DNA from: Effrenium voratum | Lineage: Eukaryota > Sar > Dinophyceae > Suessiales > Symbiodiniaceae | Length of the DNA: 64,000 nucleotides | Assembly: GCA_963377175.1 (NCBI GenBank) | Contig: CAUJNA010001247.1 | Location: 938,473-1,002,472 of the forward strand | Direction: 5' to 3' | In this document: positions 24,269 through 35,957 of the stretch, one piece after another | Numbering within the stretch: the first letter of the stretch is position 1 | Layout of the letters: each line of letters begins with the position of its first letter | Position numbers and translations under genes: made by a program | The notes under the pieces: generated by a model | Seen by the model: only the letters and a program-made list of their open reading frames with translations | Told to the model about the DNA's origin: nothing | Database searches by the model: none

Positions 24269-24811
24269 TCCTTTGCTCTGAATAGAGTCACCGGTTGCCA
24301 GCAATAGTCTCAAGATGTCTCAAGTCTTGCTAATGACCAGCACACACTGACTCGCAGGCCAACTGCGCTGATGATCTCAAGTAGTCTAAGTGCAGGTTTT
24401 GACATGCAGTATTGTTGGGCGAAAAGTGCGTGCCTCGATTGTAGGAAGTTCAGCTTTGCGTGTTGCATGCGCTGTGCTTTGCGCTCGTCACGTGCAGCTA
24501 TGAGTAGCATGCGCACTTATTTCCACAGACTGAGTTTGATTCAGTACAGAGAGTGCCTCCCTCATGTTGATATGTGTAGTGATCATTAATGCCGTGACAC
24601 CAACATTGCATAGCGGTTCTCGGTTCGACCATATTTTTGCTGGAGCATCTCTTGACCTGCTGCGTCTTTTTGTGCAGAAGGTATGGGGATTTGGGTTGCA
24701 GAAAGATATGCGGATTAGGTTGAGCTTGAATCAAACACCAAGATGTCCATTTCGCAGACATTGCAGAGCGCCGAACTACCGTTCCCAAGGCCAAGCACCC
24801 TGGTTTGACAC

Positions 24812-25123
24812 ATGGCATACTCCGGCTCATTGAAAAAGTTCATGGAAGGCAAGGGCTTCGGCTTCATTGAGAACTCGGACGGCTCCGGCGATGTCTTTGT
24901 CCACTTCTCCCAGCTGACCAACGGAGGCTCTGAAGACATGGTCGTAGGTGCGGAGATGACCTTTGACATTACCGAGGACCCCAGGAGTGGCAAAACCAGG
25001 GCGACCAATGTGACCCTGACCAATGGCGGAAGCGGAGGAGGCGGCGGTGAAGACTATGGCGACTACGGCGGCTATGGCAAGTCCGGTGGCAAGGGCAAGG
25101 GCAAGCGATACGATCCGTACTAG
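24812..25123 (+). CDS. cold-shock-domain protein, B copy 2
   Basis: 103 residues. It differs from the 23957 protein by G80 to E in the Gly-rich linker (GGED at the DYG junction). The leader reads CCATTTCGCAG (AG 24756-24757), then a GAGCGCCGAACTACCG stretch shared with copies 3 and 4. The 3' flank carries GTCTCAAGATGTCTCAAG (25164-25181), which also follows the neighbouring B genes and may be a subfamily-specific 3' element. Confidence 0.92.
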   Translation: MAYSGSLKKFMEGKGFGFIENSDGSGDVFVHFSQLTNGGSEDMVVGAEMTFDITEDPRSGKTRATNVTLTNGGSGGGGGEDYGDYGGYGKSGGKGKGKRYDPY

Positions 25124-25420
25124 TGAGGATGACCAACCATCTAGTCACCGATAGCCAGCAATAGTCTCAAGATGTCTCAAGTCTTGCTAATGATGACCAT
25201 TCTGAAGGAAGAATCACGCTTTCCCCTCAGCTGGTAGTCTGCAAGCTTTTGCTTTTGGGCAGCAGACAGTGACTTGCAGGCAAACTGTGCTGAGTGATTT
25301 CAAGTATAAGTAGTCTACTTGCAGGTTTTGTCATCAGTATTGTTGGGCGAAAAGTGCGCGCCTCGAATTGCAGGAAGTTGCGTGTTGCATGTGCAGTGCT
25401 TTGCATTGGTCAAGTGCATA

Positions 25421-25467
25421 TATATATATATATGTATATATATGATTATTATACTATATATATATAT
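25421..25467. repeat. TA microsatellite at the edge of the inserted element
   Basis: A run of alternating T and A with two interruptions. It sits exactly where the B spacer loses similarity to its neighbours and directly precedes the left terminus of the inserted element. It may be the target site or a product of insertion. Confidence 0.8.
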
Positions 25468-25669
25468 GGTCAGGCCCCCCCTCATGAACTACCTGTCCCT
25501 CTTTCTTCATAAACTGACTGGAAAAACACAGTGTTTGTCCATAGTTTTAGCACTCTCGACCCAAAAAACAGCAAAATGGACAAAACGGATTCCATTTGGA
25601 TATGCCTTTTTGCAGACATATTTCAAACTATGAAAAACTTTAGAGCCTCCGGCTCAGTCCGCCGACATT

Positions 25670-25792
25670 GTCCTCTCCCTTTTCTCCTTTTTTTCTCTCT
25701 CTTGTCTCCCTCATGCATTCTGTCGTCCTCTCTCCCTCCCTCTGCTCCCCATCCTCCCCATCCCCCCAAGCCTCTCTCTCCTCAATCTCTCC

Positions 25793-25832
<40 letters not shown>

Positions 25833-26160
25833 CTCTGTGTCTCTGTCTCTTTCTGTCTCCCTGTCTCCTTCCTGTCCACGCCCCTCTGCAGAAAAAGGGT
25901 ACCCTAATTCGAACCTCTCTACTCTGTCACTTTCTCGCTCTTTCTCTCTCTCTCTCTCTCTGTGTCTCTCTTTCTCAGTCTCTGTCTTTCTCTCTCTCGC
26001 TGTCTCTCTCTCTGTCTGTCTCTTTCTCTGTTTCTCTGATTCTCTCTCTCTCTCTCTCTTTCTCACTCTCTGTGTCTCGCTCTCTCTCTCTCTCTCTCTC
26101 CCTCTCTCTCTCCCGCTCTCTCCCTGTCTCTCTCTCCCTCTCTCTCTGCATTGCAGCGTC
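25670..26160. repeat. CT-rich microsatellite block
   Basis: Almost pure pyrimidine on the plus strand, dominated by CTCTCTCT and CTGTCTCT and broken by a GGGTACCC-containing stretch at 25893-25910. Long open frames of Ser/Leu on one strand and Arg/Glu on the other are repeat artefacts. Confidence 0.9.
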
Positions 26161-26199
26161 ACGTCCCCCCTGAGTTGTCTCGATGTCCGGGCACTGCCC

Positions 26200-26620
26200 C
26201 TGCATGACCCTGAACTGTCATCTCACTACTGGCTTTCCCCTTGATTTCCCCTTCATGTCCTTTTCACGTTTCCCATGATGTCCTGGTCCTGTCCCTTCCA
26301 TGCCGTTCAACCCCCCCTTCGTGTCCCTGACATTTTCTCGGTATGTCCGCTTCATTTTCCATGTATGTCCCTTCTTTTCTTGAGTCATTTCCCTACATCT
26401 CCCGTCGGGCCGATTGGTTTCCTTGTGCTTTGTTTCCCTTTCCTTCCCCCTGCACTCCCCTTGTTTTCATTTCTGTCCCTTGCATGTCCCTGTCAGTTCC
26501 CCTTTGTTTCCCTTTCATGTCCCGCTGCTTTCCTGTCATGTCGACTTCCTATTTCCTCCCCTCATTTCCTTGCACTTCCTTGCATTTCTCCTTTGCTCCC
26601 CAATATCTCCCGCAAAACAC
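26200..26620. repeat. degenerate CCCTTCATGTCC pyrimidine repeat
   Basis: Short words of the form TTCCCNTTCATGTCCC recur with a spacing of roughly 20-30 bases and strong C/T bias. A similar but more T-rich tract occurs at 21380-21690, in the other insert that breaks the gene array. Confidence 0.6.
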
Positions 26621-27069
26621 ACGGTTTTTCCAGCGTTTTCGCAATTCGGACGTCCAAAAACACAGAGTTTTTCCAGATTTTCTGCAAAAGGAGGCAGGAA
26701 CCCCAAACCAGCAAAGAGCGGCAGGGGGAATCGAGCCTGGGACCCCTGTTTTGACACCGGCTCCCCGAAGACTACGTTTAGTGGAACGTCATCACATTGC
26801 CGCGCGGTCCTTTGGGGGGGGGACGGGTTAGGGGGGGGATATCCTCTATCCTCTCTTAGGTGTCCGGCACGCCGAGCAATGTCGGCGGATATTAAAACTC
26901 TGTGTGGTTTGTTTACATTTGTTCAGATGCTATTACTATGAGTGGTAAAACAAAACTTTGTTTTACGCATTCAATCAAATGTCAACGCTGTGAACATTAT
27001 TAAATTAAACCAAAACCAAAAAAGTCGAGGACAACCCAAAAACAAAAAACTCAAGGAGAAACAAACTAA

Positions 27070-27290
27070 GGAGTATCTTTGGTTTGGCCCATGTTTTGGT
27101 TTTCTCGAGTTTTTTGTTTTCCTCGGCGTTGTGTTTTTAAAGCACAAAGCAACCAAAAAACATGTTTTTGGGTTTTCCAAGTGGGTGGGCCCAGAAAACC
27201 AAAAAAGCCATGTTTTTCAATGAAAAACACTCAAGAAAAACAACTCGAGAAAACCAAAAACAAAAGATTGAGCCAAACCTAAGATTCTCC
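27070..27290. repeat. A/T-rich snap-back with 41-49 bp arms
   Basis: The left arm at 27070-27110 (GGAGTATCTTTGGTTTGGC, then TTTTGGTTTTCTCGAGT) is the reverse complement of the right arm at 27242-27290 with few mismatches. Around and between them are many CCAAAAAC / GTTTTTGG words. A third, weaker arm copy lies at about 27397-27473. Confidence 0.7.
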
Positions 27291-27956
27291 TCAGATTTTT
27301 TCTTTTGTTGTTTTATCGGGTTTTTTGTAGAGCCAAAACCATTGTTTTGTTATTGTTTGTTTTTTGGTTTTTCGACAAAACACCAAAACCACTCAAGGAA
27401 AACCACAAAAATCAAAAACACCCCGAGAACACCAAAAACAATAATTTGAGCCAAACCCAATATACTCCGCAGAGTTTGTTTTCTTTGGCTTTAGAGCTGC
27501 CATGACGATTAGAAAGCAAAAGGGGGCAGTTTAAGCTGGAGTCACTCTGATGGCTGCGGCTTACTCCACTATTCACACAGCCTGTTTGTATCCAAATGGA
27601 GTGAATCCTTGCCCTTCAGATAAGCAGAATAGTTGCCCTAGAAGTATAATTATTCGCTTGAGACATTGCAATTGCAACAGCACCCAAAAGGTAGTTCATA
27701 GGGGGGGGCTCAGCATGCACACTTATTTCCAGAGAGTGAGTGCGATTCAGGACAGCGGGTGCCTGACTCATGCTGATATGTGTAGTGATGATTTGAGGGT
27801 CCTTTGATGCTGTGATAAAAACTTTGCATAGCTGCTTTCAGTTCGACCAGTTTTGCTGGGTCTTATTGTGCAGGAAGGACCACCAAGTTGTCCATTTCGC
27901 AGCCATTGCAGAGCGCCGAACTACCGTTCCCAAGGCCTAGCACCCTGGTTTGACAC

Positions 27957-28268
27957 ATGGCATACTCCGGCTCGTTGAAGAAGTTCATGGAAGGCAAGGG
28001 CTTCGGCTTCATTGAGAACTCGGACGGCTCCGGCGATGTCTTCGTCCACTTCTCCCAGCTCACCAACGGAGGCTCTGAAGACATGGTCGTAGGTGCGGAG
28101 ATGACCTTTGACATTACGGAGGACCCCAGGAGTGGCAAAACCAGGGCGACCAATGTGACCCTGACCAATGGCGGAAGCGGAGGAGGCGGGGGTGGAGACT
28201 ATGGCGACTACGGCGGCTATGGCAAGTCCGGTGGCAAGGGCAAGGGCAAACGATACGATCCGTACTAG
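27957..28268 (+). CDS. cold-shock-domain protein, B copy 3
   Basis: 103 residues, identical in prediction to the 23957 protein. The leader is CCATTTCGCAG (AG 27901-27902). It is the first B unit after the 2.2-kb inserted element, and its upstream spacer shows the right-hand junction of that insertion. The 3' flank has the GTCTCAAGATGTCTCAAG element. RNP1 (14-19), RNP2 (28-32) and the closing ATNVTL strand are intact, so the insertion has not damaged the gene. Confidence 0.92.
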   Translation: MAYSGSLKKFMEGKGFGFIENSDGSGDVFVHFSQLTNGGSEDMVVGAEMTFDITEDPRSGKTRATNVTLTNGGSGGGGGGDYGDYGGYGKSGGKGKGKRYDPY

Positions 28269-28826
28269 TGAGGACGACCAACCATCTAGTCACCGATAGC
28301 CAGCAATAGTCTCAAGATGTCTCAAGTCTTGCTAATGTCCATTCAGAAGGAAGAGTCACGCTTTCCCCTCAGCTGGCAGTCTGTAAGTTTTTGCTTTTGG
28401 GCAGCAGACAGTGACTTGCAGGCCAGCTGCTGATGATGTCAAGTAGTCTAAGTGCAGGTTGGGTCATGCAGTATTGTTGGGCGAAAAGTGTGCGCCTCGC
28501 ATTGTAGGAAGTTTAGCTTTGCGTGTTGCATGTGCTGCGCTTTGCACTCGTCAAGTGCAGACATATGAGTAGCCATGCACACTTATCTCCAGAGAGTGTG
28601 ATTCAGTACAGCGGATGCCTCACTCATGTTGATATGTGTAGCGATCTCGACCCGTGTTGCTGGAGCATCTCTTGACCTGCTGCGTCTTTTTGTGCAGAAA
28701 GGTATGGGGATTCGGTGCAGAAAGTTATGGGGGTTAGGTTGAGCTTAAATCGAACACCAATCTATTTCGCAGCCATTGCAGAGCGCCGAACTACCGTTCC
28801 CAAGGCCAAGCACCCTGGTTTGACAC

Positions 28827-29141
28827 ATGGCATACTCCGGCTCATTGAAAAAGTTCATGGAAGGCAAGGGCTTCGGCTTCATTGAGAACTCGGACGGCTC
28901 CGGCGATGTCTTTGTCCACTTCTCCCAGCTGACCAACGGAGGCTCTGAAGACATGGTCGTAGGTGCGGAGATGACCTTTGACATTACCGAGGACCCCAGG
29001 AGTGGCAAAACCAGGGCGACCAATGTGACCCTGACCAATGGCGGAAGCGGAGGAGGCGGGGGTGGAGACTATGGCGACTACGGCGGCTATGGCAAGTCCG
29101 GTGGCAAGGGCAAGGGCAACCGCTACGAGCCGTACTACTAA
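28827..29141 (+). CDS. cold-shock-domain protein, B copy 4 (array end)
   Basis: 104 residues. The C-terminus departs from the other B copies: GKGNRYEPYY replaces GKGKRYDPY, exchanging a lysine for asparagine, an aspartate for glutamate, and regaining the final tyrosine of the A genes. The acceptor is TATTTCGCAG (AG 28771-28772). The 3' flank is unlike the other B units and lacks the GTCTCAAGATGTCTCAAG element. A relic near 29324-29344 (GCTGATGCTGTCAAATAGT) matches the downstream flank of A genes, so the last unit ends in a mixed A/B border. Confidence 0.9.
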   Translation: MAYSGSLKKFMEGKGFGFIENSDGSGDVFVHFSQLTNGGSEDMVVGAEMTFDITEDPRSGKTRATNVTLTNGGSGGGGGGDYGDYGGYGKSGGKGKGNRYEPYY

Positions 29142-30564
29142 GGTGCCAGCTTGCTGACCTGAATCTGTTGGTCGCTACTGGCAGGGTGGTTACCAGTAGG
29201 GGTTTTGGGTGCAGGTCTTGCCAGTGATTAGGTTCAGGGAAGTCATTTGATTCGATTGGTGCTTTTAAGACTCGGCAGATCCATCTTTGTCAGTCAAGAT
29301 GTTTTGGTGATTGTTGGGTCGATGCGCTGATGCTGTCAAATAGTGTAACGAGAACTGGTTTAACAGCGGCAAGTGCTCTCTTGTGGCACAGGGCATATCA
29401 TAGCGGCATATCAGCACAGCCGCACCACACTCAGAGCATCACCAAGCTCTTGGGAGTGTTTCTTTTGCGGGCATTTGCTGTGACGATAGAGTGCAGGGCA
29501 GCGTATTTTGGGCAAAGAATCGCACCAGGGCTGTCATCATACATGGAGCGAACCGTGGCACACACCTCGCTTCATTCCAGCAGCGCCAACTATCGCCGAA
29601 TGTTCTGCGGCGACAAGCATCCCTGTTGGAGCCTGAATCATTCTGGCCGAGAACCTTGAAAGCACATCTTTGCCTCAAAGGCGTCATTGTCTTCCAGGCG
29701 TTCTGCATTTCGCAACATCAGTATTAGTATTTGAGAAGGAACCTCTAAAGTGGTCCGATGAAGATCGCCCAAGTCTGATGTCCACCAGTTCGCGTCTCCC
29801 AATAAAACATGTTTTTGCTGCCAAATTTGCTGTCACTGTGCGGGTTCGCTATCACAACCCGCCGGATGCTGCGTTTTGCGGAAATTCGGGCTAAGGACAG
29901 GCCTGCAGATCCAAGAGCAAGTTGGCGCGGTCAAAGAATGGCTGTACTTTTTGCAGGCACGGCTTCGAGAGAAGGCATTGCAAGACAAAAGACGATCTTA
30001 GATGAATTTTCAGCTGCCACTTGCATTTGTAGGCTTTCTTCACGTGGGTCACAACTTGAAGTATCTCCGGCCTTCATTCCCAGCAAAAACTATGAAAGCC
30101 GACCAATTGGGCTTACATTGCTGAGGTTATGGCTTTCCGGTCTTTGATTCGACTCCCTTTGAGGTGTTTTTTGGAGGAGACCTCGGCCATGGTTGTGGGA
30201 AAGCGGGTTTCCAAGGCCACTTTCTGTGCTTCAAAGCAATCAATGGGATTCACCCATGGTATCAGCGGCATTTCCAACACTCTCAGAGTCTCAGCGCTCA
30301 AAACCAGACCAGAGCAAGAGCCAGCTTCAGGTGGATGAAAACCTTCAGAGCCTGGATGACATCAAGGTGAGCACGGGGGTTTTCGGCTAGCCCCCCGTTT
30401 GGGGAATGAACCACCCGATTTATGCTACGTGTAGCGGAGGTTACAAGCTCCTCGCAACAAAGGGCTGTCGGACCGGGAGAGTCCAAAAGCAATACAGTAC
30501 TGGAAGTTGTCAGATCAAAGCAGGTTGGTTGGTTGGTTGGCTGGCTTGCCGCATCCCTGCCATC
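29142..30564. other. noncoding, nothing recognised
   Basis: Apart from array-flank relics in the first 250 bases no gene or repeat was identified. Open frames of up to 112 codons overlap on both strands and show no motif. Confidence 0.55.
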
Positions 30565-30864
30565 GGGGGCTGGTTTAAGTTAAGGGGGGTTTAGCTGGCT
30601 TAGATCTTCATGCGGGTGAGTCTTATCGTGGTTTGGGGTTGATTTAGGGCTGACTTCCAGGCTGCTCTCGGGCTGGCTTAGGGTGGGATTTGATTTGGGG
30701 TTTTCGCCCACAACTCACGCAACAACACTCCTAAAGCAACCCTAAAGGCACTGTTTTTCCAGCAGCACGCCCAACACAAATCAGATCCGACAGCAGCCCC
30801 AAGACCCACCCGAATGAAGACCTAAGCCAGCCTAAACCCCTTTTAACTTAAACTAGCCGCCCCC
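30565..30864. repeat. 300-bp element with 60-64 bp inverted termini
   Basis: The left terminus 30565-30624 (GGGGGCTGGTTTAAGTTAAG, then GGTTTAGCTGGCTTAG) is matched by the reverse complement of 30801-30864, with about 85% of positions agreeing. The 176-bp core has no open frame of note. Size, long inverted termini and lack of coding capacity fit a MITE or fold-back element. No clear target-site duplication was found. Confidence 0.7.
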
Positions 30865-33626
30865 AGCAACTCCCAACTGCCTCCTAATCAGAGCCAAATA
30901 GGCAACTCCCCGGCCAAGTGATGCTGGTGATGCTGAAACCAGCCCTAGAAAAACCCAAGCCTTAAAAAATACAGAAACACCCCTACCCCCTGAAACATGG
31001 TTGGACCAACCCTGTTGGTGATAAATCCCCACCTAAATGATCTCCCCCACAGGCTCCCACATTCAATTCACACCCAGATGATTGCCTGGGGTTGTTGCCT
31101 CCAATGGGCACATTTCACCGTTCTTTGACACGTGGAGAATCCAAGATTTTGTTCCAAGATTTTGTTCCAAGTGATTTGCGTAGATACTGTGCGCACGTGT
31201 GATAATTGTCTTGGCCATCGGGCTAAAGTGTCAATGTCAGGTTGATCTGACATATGTGGGCCAAGGTTTTGTGTAAGGGGATTTTGTTTTGTGTCCGCGG
31301 CTTTGCGCTGGGCGAGTTGGGCTGTACCGGGGGACGAGCCCTCATTTCCCCATGTGTTGGGGGACAAGGTAGTTTTGGGTGTCTACCAATTTGTGGGGGA
31401 AACCAAAGGGAAAGCAAAAGGCAAACACTATGTTGACGCCTTTTGACGCCCAACAGGACAAGCCTGCGCAATTCTCATCTGCCAGGTGCGGCTTGAGAAT
31501 GGCTGGCCAGATTTGGAGTCCGTGCCGGTGGTCTCATGGCCGGAAAGGACGCCTATCCTCAGCGCCCAGTGGCATGAGTTCAGCATTGGGACCCCCCTCC
31601 CCCGTGTGCTTTGCGCAACATTCTGATGGCACTGGGTGAAACGGAAGCCGTGTATTTGACTTTGCGCCGCATGCTGTTCAATCGGGTAGCTGGGACACAG
31701 TGTGTGGTTGTGTGCGTGTGTGTTGGGTTCTAGTTTTTCATGCTTCATATCCCCCTCAAGGAAACTACACTGAATGTTAGAGACCTCTATTTCACCCGGT
31801 GCTTGGTGCTTGGCCAGCGTTTGGCAACACTTCTGCTGGCTAAAATGTTGGTAAAGATACCAGCACCGCCCGTGCTTCTTGGGCAGTACTTGGGACTTTG
31901 GACATTGCAGAACGAGTTGTTGCTAGGTGCTGGTAGATTTAGGGTTGAACATTGACCAAGCTTGGCATCATTTCCGAGTTCTCTGACCCTCAAGCGTGGT
32001 CCCAGGAGACAAGCCGGATGCAACTGACACGGGAACTGCCCATCCCCGAAGGATGAACGTTTCCGGAAGGGAAACGTAAACCCGGAATTTGAACAGAGTC
32101 CCTTAAAGGATACAATTCGGCGAATGACAGAAAATGCCAGCTGATTTAGAGGATCCCCTTGTAGGGTTTGGACTTCCCAAAAGGACCCTGTTGAAAGCAG
32201 GGATGCGGGAATACACAATTTGAATTTAGTTTTCTCGTGTCGCATCTTGACGAAGAAGGCGCTCTCACTTGCTACGTTGGCGTGCTTGCGAGATGCTCCA
32301 TCAATCGTTGCGAGCCGTTGGTTCAAAAATTGAATGGACCCCCATACGGTTGCCATGCGTCTAGTCCCTGATCGTTGGGTCCTCCAAGATGTCCCGAACA
32401 CAAACAAGCGGCCCCGACTTTTTTGGAGTAGTCGACCCCCTGTATACAAGGCAGGACAAAAGGACAAAGGAACGTAACCCTTTGGGAGGCGGGGGCGGCG
32501 CAAAATGCGACCCTTTTTATTGGTTTTCAAAATTGGAATATGCCCCCAGATTCTTCGCATTTCCGCTGAGTTTCGTAAAGTTCAACCGCAGAAAGGGTAC
32601 CCTGAAAACACCCGCATTGACAGCATATGGAGCCCAGCCAGATTGTTTGGCCCAAAAGTACATTCCAAACAGCAAGCCTCCACCGCTTATTTCCCTTTTG
32701 GGTGGTTTGAGGGGGTTTAAGGGGAAACATGCAGGGCATCCTGAGAATAGTACCACTAGTTTCCTGCTGGCATGGCTTGGATTTTTTCGAAACAAATGGC
32801 TGTGTGCATGAAACCTGCAAAAGGTTGGACCTCTTGCTCAGGGGGAAGGAGCAACAAAGAGACGCCCTTATGGTACAGAAGCCCTTCTAGATGTTTGCCT
32901 TTTGCTATGATGGCGGTAGGAGAGATGAGAATCCTTTGTGGGTTGAACGTTGATCAAGATAGCTTCATGGCTTGCACTATGTTTTGGCGCCGATGTTTAT
33001 GGTACCCCAAACCTCCCTTTCTAAGCATTTAACCCCTACCGAGGCTTAAGCCCTTGTCATTTGCCATTCGCCGCCATGGCGGCCAAGCTATCGAGGGATG
33101 CAACGGAGCTGGCGGAAGCGGGGAAGCTTTGACGTGTGGCAGGAGTCCCCATATCTGTGTATTTCTCTTAGTGGCCCCCTTGGTTGATTGTACGGGGAAG
33201 CCAAAACCCTCCCATTTTGGGGCACCTCTATGTTGAGAAACACCCCTATATGCGCCCGTTCGGTGGTTTTTGAGCATCACCTTCGCAGATTTTGGGCCAA
33301 GGGGTGGACATTTTAGGAACCCTGTGAGCTTCAGTCCAGTCTTTTGGCAGTTCCCAGCGCCATACCCTTCCGAAAACGTGTACATTCTTTAGACTTTACC
33401 GGGATCCATGAGACATCATTTAGGGGATTCATGGCAGCCCACTTTCGAGACGATTCCCAATTTCAATTCATGGCCATATCCCACCAAAAGTTCAACTTTC
33501 AGCAATGGATTAAAGCACTAAGGCCTTTTTGAGGCATCACGTGTGGCACCAAAAAATCAAGTTCCCGTGTGGCAGACAAAAGTTGACCGTGACTCACTTG
33601 AGCAGTGCCCACACACACACCCTTGG

Positions 33627-33653
33627 CCATTTTAGTAGGTAGTTCTACTACCT
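33627..33653. repeat. TTTTAGTAG...CTACTA dispersed palindrome, copy 2
   Basis: CCATTTTAGTAGGTAG faces TTCTACTACCTG, giving a 7-8 bp stem. It matches the copies at 55057-55081 and, less closely, 6218-6243. Confidence 0.6.
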
Positions 33654-35957
33654 GGTGTCGTAAAGGTTACAACACGGAATGCTGTTTGGTCGGACCTTTC
33701 ACCTGGCAGCCAAGTCTTCTTTTGTCGTGCGCTAAAGATCAAAAAGCCATCAAAATGAGCCGTGGGCTAGTCTCGTTGAGAGGTTGATCCCATCCTTGTT
33801 CTTTCATTTTGTGTGGTGAGTGTGGAGAAAAAGTTTCGTCCAACGACACGGGGCAGGCTGGTCACTTCCGCAAGGCGCGGAAAGGGAGCTGGAGCCCAGC
33901 AATCGGCATTCGCCGCAATTTTCCGGGTCCATTGAACAGAGCATTTTGCATATTTTGCCGGGTTCTGAAATTGCTGTTACTTTAGTGAAGGGGCTCGCAG
34001 ACGCCGGTTGCCTGTTCGCAAAGTTGAGCTGTGTTTGCATGTCAGAAGTGGAGCATGGGAGAGTGATTTACATTTTATGGTTCCACTAAATATATATGGG
34101 CCGAGTCTAACCATGCCATTAGAAGTTGGGCAGAAAAGATAAGGTGGATTCCCTCTGCAATTCTCTCCCTGAGCAAGGCCCGGTCAAATGGCCAACAATT
34201 GCCTCCCTACGGCCAAGCAAGCAAGGGGTCGGCCATGTTTTGTATTTGAAAGTGTCAGGTAGCTGGTGGTTTGGGCATTTGAACCCTGGTTCTTCCAACA
34301 ATCCAAACCGCAAGGGAAGCCAAAAGTGTACGTGCTTTGCAAGGCAGAAGCCTCGAGTCCAAATCCATGCCGTTCAAGTCAAGTGATCTGGGCGACGATT
34401 TTTTCGCTTCAAACATCATGCTCTGAAAGATGTGAACGTCTGGGTATGGCATAATTTTGGGTTTGACCTTCTCACCTGGGCTTCCCGTTTAGTTGAGGCC
34501 CTTCTGATTATTTTTGTCCAGGCCGCAAATGAGCCAGTTGAGTTGGGCATGAAGGTCTGCGTTTGAGGTTGGTGATTTTTTTTTTGCGATTTCAAGAACT
34601 ATGTACGCAAACAGCCACACCCTGGTGGACTGTCACAGGATATCACCATGTTGGTTGTAAGCTTGGGAGTCGGGTGTTCCCAGAAAGCTCAAAATACATG
34701 TATGTATATAGTGACTTTGGTGCCGGATTGTCGTTGCACCCTCATTGCGGCTCCACACAATATGATCACGACAAGAAGAGCCGTTGTACTGGACGCCACG
34801 CGTCCGCTTGTGCCAATCATGGCAGCCAACAGTCGCTTTTGTCCGTCTCGCAAGGGGGAAACGTGTGGAGCTTGTGTGTCGGGTTGTTTGTTTTGTATTT
34901 GTATGGGGTGATAATTTAAGGAGACATATACGACGGTGCGCCAATATATCCGGAACCACTGGCATCAGTTCGTTTGCGACAGGGGCGTCGCGGGTTCCAT
35001 GACCACATTGACTCAAATTCTGGGCTGCCGTATGACCCGAAACCGCCGGGTTTAAGTCTATGTGGTCAGAAAATTGAACCTTCGCCGGTATTCTTGTAAG
35101 TACTTTCTGGTGATCAAAGAGCCTGAGATAGCAAGTGACATCATGGTGTCCAACTCAACAAATCACTTGAGTTGACTGCAAAGGCCACTCAGGCACCTGA
35201 AGACAGTAAGGTCCACCTGATCTTCCAAACGTCGGCCCGCCGGATTCTCCATTGCACGTGTGCCGCTCCCCTAATAAAAGCCAAAACTATGATTCGTCCA
35301 GTGTGGGGCACCTTCCGGGCGGGAGCAGGTCTTGTGGAATTTGGCTGTGAGTCCCTTTAAAAGTCCCCGCTTTAGGCGGCGCAGCTTTTCGCCAAGGCCG
35401 CCGAGCAGGAGCGACTCTGCCAAGCATGAGACACAGCTGGATGAAATACACGGATTTCCTAGGTGGATACCATATATACTGCTAGTTAGATGGGTAAGAT
35501 TGTGAGTTTGATTCATCAACACGTTTGATGAATAGGGGTGTCCCACATGAGGGGATCCGCCACTTTGTGGGGACAGACCCTCTAGTTTCCAAGATAAAGA
35601 GTTGGGGTGTGATGTGGGCTATCTCTTCTTTCATATCCTCAGGTAATAGCGGGTTAAGAGATAGAGAGAGAAAGCCGTCTTTTCATCTCCAACATTCCCT
35701 GCACTACCTTGTCCCTCGTGGTTCATCTGTTACCTCGGGAACAAAGGGAGAGAGAAGGCGAGTAAAAGCCAGAGGGCCAATCAATCTGGGCCGATTGATC
35801 TGCCAGGTTGGCTAAACATGCCAATCCGCTGTCAAAATTGCTTCACTGCTGCTTTGATTAATCACTCCTTCAAATTCATTGCCGGGCGAGGGGGGGGGAG
35901 GGCAGCGAACCTGGACTCGGGGACGTATTGTAGAAGGAAAGTGTATGCATATAGAAA

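Larger units (their letters stand above)
25471..27711. mobile_element. 2.2-kb element with inverted termini in the array spacer
   Basis: B spacer sequence is continuous up to GTCAAGTGCA near 25420 and resumes at AGCATGCACACTTATTTCC near 27712. In the intact spacer after 28268 these two blocks are only a few bases apart. The inserted ends are inverted: CAGGCCCCCCCTCATGAA plus CTACCT at 25471-25494, and AGGTAGTTCAT followed by GGGGGGGGCTC at 27689-27711. The interior has no transposase-like gene. It is CT repeats, a CCTTCATGTCC-type pyrimidine region and an A/T fold-back. It is therefore a non-autonomous element or nested repeat complex. A target-site duplication was not resolved because of the TA run. 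Confidence 0.6.
12926..29141 (+). repeat. tandem array of cold-shock-domain genes (12 copies)
   Basis: Twelve units lie head to tail on the plus strand. The starts are 12926 (pseudo), 14055, 15187, 16326, 17441, 18595, 19700, 20608, 23957, 24812, 27957 and 28827. The first eight units are spaced 1105-1154 bp apart except for a last step of 908 bp. The last four form a second subfamily spaced 855-870 bp apart where uninterrupted. Leaders and 3' flanks are conserved with the coding parts within each subfamily, so whole units were duplicated rather than retrocopies inserted. Unidirectional arrays of near-identical genes are typical of dinoflagellates and are thought to raise transcript output. 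Confidence 0.92.

Noticed and set aside
25531..26244. 237-codon plus-strand frame and Arg/Glu-rich minus-strand frames
   Set aside because: They cover the CT microsatellite. Composition is set by the repeat.
31787..32560. 257-codon minus-strand frame
   Set aside because: No family motif, paralogue, acceptor or transcript-like context was seen. A frame of this size could occur by chance in 64 kb, so it is mentioned only in the noncoding entry.
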